Shown here: piece by piece, positions 5,647-10,563 of the stretch
Numbering within the stretch: the first letter of the stretch is position 1
Layout: every line of letters starts with the position of its first letter
Source: Lautropia sp. SCN 70-15
Lineage (GTDB): Bacteria > Pseudomonadota > Gammaproteobacteria > Burkholderiales > Burkholderiaceae_E
DNA: 10,563 bases
Direction of reading: 5' to 3'
Assembly: GCA_001724315.1 (NCBI GenBank)
Contig: MEEC01000076.1
Location: 1 to 10,563, forward strand
Translations under genes and position numbers: made by a program
The notes under the pieces: generated by a model
Database searches by the model: none
Told to the model about the DNA's origin: nothing
The model's input: only the letters and a program-made list of their open reading frames with translations

Positions 5647-6555
5647 GTGGAACTGGTGACGAATCGACCTGACAGGGACGACATTCTGGCGTGGGTGGAC
5701 GAGCGCGCGAGCGGCGAGCAGTCCAGCCGGGTGGAGAGCTGGCTTGCGCAGGATGCCGAGGCGCGCGACGAGGCGCTCGCCTGGCGCTGCCAGGCCAGGG
5801 CGCTCGCCGGGCTTGGAAAGCAGGTCCTCGAGGAACCCGTGCCGCAGTGCCTGCTCGATGCGGCGCGGGGTGCGCCCGCGGCCATGAGCGCAGACGGATA
5901 CGCGGCCGACGGTCACGCCACCGACGGTCGCAAGTTCGGCGGTCACAAGTTCGGCGGCGCCCGGTTCTGGCTGGCTGCGGCGTCGCTCGCCGCGCTCGCC
6001 TGGTCGGCCGGCTGGCTGTCGCATGCGTGGCTCGCGCCGCCCGCTTCCCTGACGGTGGCAAGGGGTCCGGACGCCGGCTTGCCGGCCGACCGAGGCGCGC
6101 CGCCCCGGTTCGTTCGCGACGCGGTGGCCGCGCACGCGGTCTTCGTTCCCGAGGTCCGGCATCCGGTCGAGGTGGCCGCGGCCCAGCAGGAGCACCTGGT
6201 TCAGTGGCTGTCGAAGCGCCTGGGGGCGCGCCTGACCGTGCCTTCGCTCGATGCCGCCGGCTGGTCGCTGGTGGGCGGGCGCCTGCTCCCGGGAGAGGAC
6301 GGCGCGCGCGCCCAGTTCATGTACGAGGACGCCACCGGCGCGCGGATCACGCTCTACCTTGCGGACGCCGGTTCGGCGTCGCGCGACACCGCCTTTCGTT
6401 TCGAGACCGAGGGCGGGGTCTCGGCCTTCTACTGGGTGGACGGGCGATTCGGCTATGCCCTCGCGGGGCAGCTCGAGCGCGCGGCGATGCTCGGCCTTGC
6501 CGAGGAGGTCTACCGGCAGGTGGCGGGCGCGTTGCCCGAAACCAGGACCAACTGA
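5647..6555 (+). CDS. Membrane-bound anti-sigma factor
   Basis: A 302-residue protein with the usual order of a transmembrane anti-sigma factor (COG5662-like). The short N-terminal cytoplasmic domain (about 8-70) starts with DILAWVDERASGEQSSRVESWL. That matches the common anti-sigma helix pattern but lacks the zinc-binding HxxxCxxC motif, so it is not a ZAS-type domain. A repeat-rich linker follows (82-106), then one membrane helix (about 106-129, ARFWLAAASLAALAWSAGWL). The C-terminal envelope domain (130-302) holds VEVAAAQQEHLVQWLSKRLG and PSLDAAGWSLVGGRLLPG, typical of this family. It should bind and restrain the sigma factor encoded just upstream until an envelope signal releases it. The GTG at 5647 touches the sigma stop codon; GTG at 5656 is an equally plausible start, nine bases later. 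A terminator-like hairpin follows directly. Confidence 0.85.
   Translation: MELVTNRPDRDDILAWVDERASGEQSSRVESWLAQDAEARDEALAWRCQARALAGLGKQVLEEPVPQCLLDAARGAPAAMSADGYAADGHATDGRKFGGHKFGGARFWLAAASLAALAWSAGWLSHAWLAPPASLTVARGPDAGLPADRGAPPRFVRDAVAAHAVFVPEVRHPVEVAAAQQEHLVQWLSKRLGARLTVPSLDAAGWSLVGGRLLPGEDGARAQFMYEDATGARITLYLADAGSASRDTAFRFETEGGVSAFYWVDGRFGYALAGQLERAAMLGLAEEVYRQVAGALPETRTN
5890..5964 (+). repeat. 15-nt tandem repeat (five units) coding for a pentapeptide linker in the anti-sigma factor
   Basis: Five imperfect 15-base units encode ADGYA-ADGHA-TDGRK-FGGHK-FGGAR (residues 82-106). A Gly recurs every fifth residue from 84 to 104. At the DNA level CCGACGGTC recurs at 5906 and 5921, and CAAGTTCGGCGG at 5931 and 5946, each 15 bases apart. 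The repeat fills the linker between the sigma-binding domain and the membrane helix and gets more basic and Gly-rich towards the membrane. Confidence 0.8.
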
Positions 6556-6576
6556 GCGGCCCGTCGTGCGGGCCGC
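6556..6576. terminator. Bidirectional terminator-like hairpin between convergent operons
   Basis: GCGGCCCG (6556-6563) pairs perfectly with CGGGCCGC (6569-6576) around the loop TCGTG. It starts right after the anti-sigma stop codon and lies 18 bases from the dctM stop, so it could serve both convergent operons. There is no T-run, so it may act only as an mRNA 3' end protector. Confidence 0.5.
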
Positions 6577-6594
6577 CCGGTCGAGCGGCGCCAC

Positions 6595-7899
6595 TCAGCG
6601 ATCGAGGGTTCCCGGCAACCAGAGCGAGAGGATCGGGAACGCGCACAGCAGCACGAGCCGCACGACGTCGATCGCGATGAAGGGCATGGTGCCGGCGTAG
6701 ATCCGCCCGAGCGGCACGTCGCGCGCGATCGAGTTGATGACGAACACGTTCATCCCCACCGGCGGGCAGATCATCCCGAAGGTCACTGCCATCACGATGA
6801 TGACGCCGAACCAGATCGGATCGAAGCCCAGGTGCATCATCGCCGGGTACACGATCGGCACGGTGAGCAGGATCATCGCCAGCTCGTCCATGACCGCGCC
6901 CAGGATCAGGTAGCCGACCATGACCAGCGCCAGGACGCCGTAGGCGCCGATCGGCAGGTTGACCAGCAGGTCCACCGCCTTCTGCGTGAACTGGGTGATG
7001 GTCAGGAAGTAGCCGAACAGGTAGGCGCCCACCACGATCAACATGATTGCCGAGGACACGCGCAGCGCGTCGACCAGCGCGGCCCTTATCTGAGGAGCCC
7101 GCAGGCGGCCGCGCAGGATCCCGATCAGCAGCGTGCCGGTGGCGCCCATGCCGGCGGCCTCCTGCACGGTGAAGAAGCCGCCGTAGATGCCGCCGAGCAC
7201 GAAGGCGAACAGCAGGATCACGGCCCACAGATTCCGGAGGGTCGCGAAGCGCTCGCCCCAGCTGTGAAGCGCGCCGCGCGGCATCGACTCCGGGCTGCGC
7301 CAGCCGATGATCTGGATCACGATGAAATACCCGAGCACCGCGAGCAGCCCGGGCACCACGCCGGCAGCGAAGAGTTTCGACAAGTCGGTCTCGGTCATGA
7401 TCCCGTAGAGCACGAAGATCACTGAGGGCGGAATCATGATGCCGATGGTGCCCCCGGCGGCGATCACCCCGGCCGACAGGCCCGGCGCGTAGCCGGCCTT
7501 GCGCATCTCGGGCAGCGCCACCTGCGTCATCGTGGCCGCGGTGGCCACCGACGAGCCGTTGATGGCCGAGAAGCCCGCGCAGGCAGCGACCGCCGCCAGG
7601 CCCAGCCCGCCGCGCCGATGGCCCAGCCAGGCGAGCCCGGCGTTGAACAGTTCCCGGCTCATGCCCGCGTGCGAGGCGAAGGCGCCCATCAGCACGAACA
7701 TCGGGATCACGCTCAGGTTGTAGTCGGTGAGCACCGAGAGCGGCACGTTCGACAGCAGGTTCAACGCGGTCTTCGCGCTGGTGAGCGAGGCGAAGCCGGC
7801 CACGCCCACGATGCCCATGGCGATGCCGATCGGCACGCGCAGCGCCATCAGCGCGAACATGCCGACGAAGCCGAACAGGGCGACCAGGTCACGATCCAT
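6595..7899 (-). CDS. dctM: TRAP transporter large permease subunit (DctM)
   Basis: This 434-residue inner-membrane protein is made almost wholly of hydrophobic segments, as expected for the ion-coupled permease of a tripartite ATP-independent periplasmic transporter (PF06808). Family marks include the opening FGFVGMFALMALRVPIGIAMG, SVIPMFVLMGAFASHAGMS (about 63-81), and the loop INGSSVATAATMTQVALPEMRKAGY (113-137). The repeat-like second half contains DELAMILLTVPIVYP, and the end is MICPPVGMNVFVINSI. Length is typical (about 425-435). The ATG at 7897-7899 has GGAGG six bases ahead and lies 11 bases inside the end of dctQ, so the two permease subunits are translationally coupled. Together with DctQ and DctP it would import a carboxylate, driven by the sodium or proton gradient. 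The substrate cannot be read from this subunit. Confidence 0.93.
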   Translation of the reverse strand: MDRDLVALFGFVGMFALMALRVPIGIAMGIVGVAGFASLTSAKTALNLLSNVPLSVLTDYNLSVIPMFVLMGAFASHAGMSRELFNAGLAWLGHRRGGLGLAAVAACAGFSAINGSSVATAATMTQVALPEMRKAGYAPGLSAGVIAAGGTIGIMIPPSVIFVLYGIMTETDLSKLFAAGVVPGLLAVLGYFIVIQIIGWRSPESMPRGALHSWGERFATLRNLWAVILLFAFVLGGIYGGFFTVQEAAGMGATGTLLIGILRGRLRAPQIRAALVDALRVSSAIMLIVVGAYLFGYFLTITQFTQKAVDLLVNLPIGAYGVLALVMVGYLILGAVMDELAMILLTVPIVYPAMMHLGFDPIWFGVIIVMAVTFGMICPPVGMNVFVINSIARDVPLGRIYAGTMPFIAIDVVRLVLLCAFPILSLWLPGTLDR

Positions 7900-8416
7900 G
7901 GCCGGCCTCCGTGCCCGAGGCGGATGCGCGCAGCTCCGACGCGAGGGGTTCCTCGTCTTCGGGCGGCCGGCGCCGGGCCAGCGCAAGCAGGCGCGCCGCG
8001 GCCAGGATGGCTGCCACCGTGGCGCCGACTGCGCCCACCGCATAGAACCAGGTCAGCGGCAGCCTGAGGTCGGAGGTCGTCTGCCCGCCGGTGCTGCCGA
8101 CCTTCACCCAGATCATCCAGGCCATCGGCGCGAGGAAGGCGAGCGCGATCGTCGTGGCGACGACGTCCATCAGCCGCCGGCCGGGCGGGCGCAGGTGCTC
8201 CCAGACGATGTCCACGCAGATGTGCGAGCCGCGCCAGGTGGCCAGCGCGATCCCCCAGAACAGCGCGATGCCCTGCAGCTGCTTGGTGCCGTCGAACCAG
8301 TCGGGAATCTGGATGCTGAACAGGTCGCGCAGCACCACGTTGCCCGCAGTGAGCAGGGCGATCAGCAGCAGGAACAGCGCGGCCGTGCTCTCGGTCGCCG
8401 ACAGGAATCGCTTCAT
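7889..8416 (-). CDS. dctQ: TRAP transporter small permease subunit (DctQ)
   Basis: A 175-residue inner-membrane protein with four predicted membrane helices at about 10-30, 45-62, 82-106 and 122-146, the normal layout of DctQ (PF04290). The stretch QLQGIALFWGIALATWRGSHICVDIVWEHL (about 47-75) carries the usual conserved surroundings of helix 2. The cytoplasmic tail is charged and Pro/Ala-rich. It pairs with DctM in the membrane. The ATG at 8414-8416 gives the expected first helix, but the bases ahead of it show no strong ribosome binding site, unlike dctP and dctM. Translation may therefore depend on coupling or be deliberately low. It follows dctP after an 85-base spacer that holds a strong hairpin. 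Confidence 0.9.
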   Translation of the reverse strand: MKRFLSATESTAALFLLLIALLTAGNVVLRDLFSIQIPDWFDGTKQLQGIALFWGIALATWRGSHICVDIVWEHLRPPGRRLMDVVATTIALAFLAPMAWMIWVKVGSTGGQTTSDLRLPLTWFYAVGAVGATVAAILAAARLLALARRRPPEDEEPLASELRASASGTEAGHGS

Positions 8417-8444
8417 TGGAATGCCGGACAGGGACGAGTGGATG

Positions 8445-8480
8445 CGGCGGAAGGGCGCGGTGTCCGCGCCGCTTCCGCCG
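8445..8480 (-). promoter_or_regulatory. Long hairpin between dctP and dctQ
   Basis: CGGCGGAAGGGCGCGG (8445-8460) pairs with 8464-8480 around a three-base loop: 16 pairs with one bulged base. It lies in the only sizeable gap of the TRAP genes. Such hairpins after a binding-protein gene commonly stabilise the upstream mRNA or attenuate read-through, giving more binding protein than permease. That role is inferred; the pairing is seen. Confidence 0.6.
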
Positions 8481-8487
8481 GTCAGGC

Positions 8488-8503
8488 GATCGCCCGGGCG
8501 ATC
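8488..8503. repeat. 16-bp perfect palindrome at the dctP stop codon
   Basis: GATCGCCCGGGCGATC equals its own reverse complement. It overlaps two bases of the dctP stop codon (8502-8504) and sits seven bases from the long hairpin, so the dctP mRNA would end in two stacked structures. Confidence 0.6.
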
Positions 8504-9533
8504 ACTCGTTCAGCGCGCCTTGCTTCTTGAGCTCCGCGCGCAGGGCCTCGAGCGCGGCCTTGCCGTCGTGGCCCGCCTTGCCGGCCGCCTCGATCCAGCT
8601 TGCGTACAGCGGCTGGGCGGCGTCGCGCCAGGCCTTGTGCTGCGCGGGCGTGAGCTTGTGGATCGTGTGGCCGCCCTTGGCTTCGAGCTTCTGCTGGCCC
8701 GAGTCCTCGTCGTCGCCCCAGGCGGCGCCGACCTTGCCGGCCCACTCGTTGTTGCAGTGGTCGTCGATGACCTTCTTCTGGGTCGGGCCGAGCTTGTCGT
8801 ACCAGCCCTTGTTGATCACCCAGTTGAAGGTCGAGGCATACAGGCGCTGGTCGTTGTGGTGCTTGACCACCTTGTCGATGCCGAAGGTGATGATCGAGTG
8901 CCAGGGGAAGGTGATCGCGTCGGCCACGCCCTTCTCGAGCGCGTCGCGCGACTCGGGGGCCGAGACCTGCACGTTGGTCGCCCCCAGCAGGGTCATGAAG
9001 GCCTGGACCGTGCCGTTGGACGGGCGGATCTTCATGCCCTTGACCTCGGCCGGATCGAGGATCGGCTTCTTGGAGTGCATGGTGCCGATGTGCACGTGCG
9101 ACAGGCACATGCGGACGTCCTTCATCTCCGCTTCTTCGTACTTCGCGTACCAGGCGTCGAGCGCGGCGGAACCGCCGCCGGGCTTGCTCATCAGGAAGGG
9201 CAGCTCGCCGGCCGAGATCATCGGGAAGCGGCCAGCCTGGTAGCCAGGGTTGATCCAGGTCATGTCGGCGATCCCGTCGCGCGCCATGTCGTAGTGGTCG
9301 GGCGCCTTGCCGAGCTGCTGCGCGGGGAAGAACACGACCTTGATCGAGCCCTTGGAGGCGGCTTCGACGGATTTCGCCCAGGGCTCGAAGCCGGTCTTGG
9401 CGAGCGGATGGGTGGGCGGCAGCCAGTGCGCGAAGCGCAACTCGACGGGTTTGTCCTGGGCCATCGCGTGGGCCGTGCCGGCGGCCAGGATGGCAGCGGC
9501 GGCGATGCGTGCGATGCGGAAGCTTCGGTTCAT
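8502..9533 (-). CDS. dctP: TRAP transporter substrate-binding protein (DctP)
   Basis: A 343-residue periplasmic solute-binding protein (PF03480). The signal peptide MNRSFRIARIAAAAILAAGTAHAMA is followed by mature sequence from about residue 26. The fold begins VELRFAHWLPPTHPLAK (30-46). R170 in VKGMKIRPSNGTVQAFMTLLGA (164-185) matches the conserved Arg that binds the ligand carboxylate in DctP proteins. EKGVADAITFPWHSI (200-214) is the usual second ligand-pocket segment. The ATG at 9531-9533 is chosen for the signal peptide and for GAGGAG about nine bases upstream; longer frames have no such support. It captures a carboxylate ligand and delivers it to DctQM. The gene lies 70 bases after the indolepyruvate oxidoreductase-type gene on the same strand, hinting at an aryl-pyruvate or related acid as ligand (inference). 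The C-terminus is Lys/Ala-rich and otherwise normal. Confidence 0.93.
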   Translation of the reverse strand: MNRSFRIARIAAAAILAAGTAHAMAQDKPVELRFAHWLPPTHPLAKTGFEPWAKSVEAASKGSIKVVFFPAQQLGKAPDHYDMARDGIADMTWINPGYQAGRFPMISAGELPFLMSKPGGGSAALDAWYAKYEEAEMKDVRMCLSHVHIGTMHSKKPILDPAEVKGMKIRPSNGTVQAFMTLLGATNVQVSAPESRDALEKGVADAITFPWHSIITFGIDKVVKHHNDQRLYASTFNWVINKGWYDKLGPTQKKVIDDHCNNEWAGKVGAAWGDDEDSGQQKLEAKGGHTIHKLTPAQHKAWRDAAQPLYASWIEAAGKAGHDGKAALEALRAELKKQGALNE

Positions 9534-9603
9534 GGGTTTGTCTCCTCGTGGTGTGCGAACGATCCCGGTGCCGATGGCCCGGGAGGTCGATGGCGGGCGC
9601 CTC

Positions 9604-10563
9604 TCAGGGCGCCGTGCCGGGATTCTCTCCGATTTCCCGCTTTCCGTCGCCTGGACCCGAGCGCGGCTTGCGCATCCAGACGATCGGCTTGGGTTTGGGA
9701 GGCAGCGGCTCGATGCCGGCGCGCGCCAGCGAGTCCTCGAGCCGGCGGCCCTCGGGATCGGCCAGCGCTGCGCTGACCGCATCGCGGATTTGTCCGACGC
9801 GATCGCGGACCTCGCGGCCGGCGGCCAACTCGGCGATTGCCGGGCTCACCAGGGTCGTGAAGATCCGGTCGTAGCTTGCCCGGCCGCGGGCCCAGGTGTC
9901 GCCGTAGCCCTTGAGCAGGCGCGGCAGGCCGGCGATCTGCAGCGCCAGCTCGGGCGCGCCCGGCAGGGACCTGCCCAGGGCGTCGAGCCAGCGCCCGATG
10001 GCCTCGCGCTCTTCGTGGAAGCGCAGCGAGCGGCGGCGCAGCGGGCGCAGCCCGGCCAGCAGGCGCAGCGCCAGGTAGCCCCGCACGTGCGAGGTCGACA
10101 TGTGCAGTCCGCGGCCGAGCAGCGGCAAGCCTCCGCCGCGCGCGGCCCGGGCGCGCAGCCGCTTGCCGAGCGCGCGCGGCAGGATCTGCGCGATCTCCTC
10201 GGAACCCGGTTTCAGGTAGTCGACGATGCGGACGATGTCGTCGTCGCCGGCCTGCGCTTCGGCCCGGATCCGCGCGAATCGCTCGGGCCGGGTCTTCAGG
10301 TCCGCCACCCGGATCGCGTCCTCGTAGCTCATCCACAGCGCCAGCTGGCGCGCCGCCTCGGCGAGGCTGTCGCGGGCGGCCGCGGACTCGGGCGGCGCCG
10401 CGGTGGCCAGGGCTGCGAGACGATCCACGTACTCGCGCGCCCAGGGGGCATCCTGCCAGTCGATCAGCCGGGCGACGCCGTGCGCCGCGAACGCATGCAT
10501 CGACTCGGGCAGTGTGGCGATCAGCGGCGCCCAGACTTCGGGAGCCGCACGTGCGGCGGCAGG
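9604..10563 (-). CDS. iorB: Indolepyruvate oxidoreductase beta-subunit family protein, C-terminal DUF6537 part (5' end outside window)
   Basis: The frame runs without a stop from the right edge of the window to the TGA at 9604-9606, giving 319 residues with the N-terminus missing. The ATG at 10500 is internal, because the 21 codons before it are also open and continue the same domain. The visible part matches the DUF6537 region that follows the pyruvate-ferredoxin-oxidoreductase gamma-type domain in this family. Recognisable segments are LALWMSYEDAIRVADLKTRPERFARIR, VDYLKPGSEEIAQILPRALGKRL, and RLLKGYGDTWARGRASYDRIF. The family works with an alpha subunit in CoA-dependent oxidative decarboxylation of aryl-pyruvates such as indolepyruvate. 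The C-terminal tail is Pro/Lys-rich (EPLPPKPKPIVWMRKPRSG) and looks unstructured. The symbol reflects family resemblance only, since the catalytic subunits lie outside the window. Confidence 0.75.
   Translation of the reverse strand, partial: PAAARAAPEVWAPLIATLPESMHAFAAHGVARLIDWQDAPWAREYVDRLAALATAAPPESAAARDSLAEAARQLALWMSYEDAIRVADLKTRPERFARIRAEAQAGDDDIVRIVDYLKPGSEEIAQILPRALGKRLRARAARGGGLPLLGRGLHMSTSHVRGYLALRLLAGLRPLRRRSLRFHEEREAIGRWLDALGRSLPGAPELALQIAGLPRLLKGYGDTWARGRASYDRIFTTLVSPAIAELAAGREVRDRVGQIRDAVSAALADPEGRRLEDSLARAGIEPLPPKPKPIVWMRKPRSGPGDGKREIGENPGTAP

Noticed and set aside
5092..6594. A 500-codon minus-strand frame opposite the sigma and anti-sigma genes
   Set aside because: It is antisense to two well-supported genes, with composition dominated by Arg/Gly/His/Pro and no recognisable domain.
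8091..9776. A 561-codon plus-strand frame opposite dctQ and dctP
   Set aside because: It is antisense to two clear TRAP genes and shows no domain; it is open only because of high third-position GC on the coding strand.
1..10563. CRISPR array, tRNA, rRNA or replication origin
   Set aside because: No regularly spaced repeats with unique spacers, no cloverleaf-like segment and no iteron cluster were noticed in reading both strands; a covariance-model scan was not possible.

Overview
The window looks like a chromosomal segment from a high-GC proteobacterium, most likely a betaproteobacterium of the Burkholderiales type. The reasons are the strong G/C third-position bias, the YigI-type thioesterase, the TRAP carboxylate transporter and the DUF6537-type indolepyruvate oxidoreductase subunit. 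Assignment is by family recognition only; no search was run.

The left part (about 1-4040) is an accessory, rearranged stretch with visibly lower GC. A hand count of one line (3301-3360) gives 29 of 60 G/C, against 45 of 60 at 5221-5280. It starts with the C-terminal part of an unrecognised protein, followed by a TcmP-like (three-Cys-motif partner) protein. An IS630-family remnant abuts the stop codon of tcmP. A structurally complete IS256-family element (1688-3120, about 25-bp inverted ends, intact 423-residue transposase) cuts that remnant. On its far side the IS256 element is joined directly to the interior of a hybrid histidine kinase gene that has lost its 5' half. The two flanks of the IS256 element do not match, so the left part is best read as the product of insertion followed by deletion or recombination.

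The right part (about 4040-10563) is ordinary, densely coded, high-GC chromosome. It holds a YigI-like acyl-CoA thioesterase (minus strand). Divergent from it is a plus-strand three-gene operon: a COG4315-type lipoprotein, an ECF sigma factor whose start overlaps the lipoprotein gene, and a single-pass membrane anti-sigma factor. Convergent with that operon is a minus-strand group. Read in its direction of transcription, it is the 3' part of an indolepyruvate oxidoreductase beta-type gene, then a TRAP transporter (dctP, dctQ, dctM). This arrangement suggests, but does not prove, uptake and oxidation of an aryl-pyruvate or related carboxylate.

The most notable non-coding structures are four. 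A hairpin in the IS256 leader buries the transposase ribosome binding site. Two 17-bp direct repeats upstream of the lipoprotein/sigma operon carry ECF-promoter-like GGAA and CGTT elements. A long hairpin and a 16-bp palindrome lie between dctP and dctQ. A 15-nt tandem repeat in the anti-sigma gene encodes five pentapeptides. No CRISPR array, tRNA or rRNA was seen.
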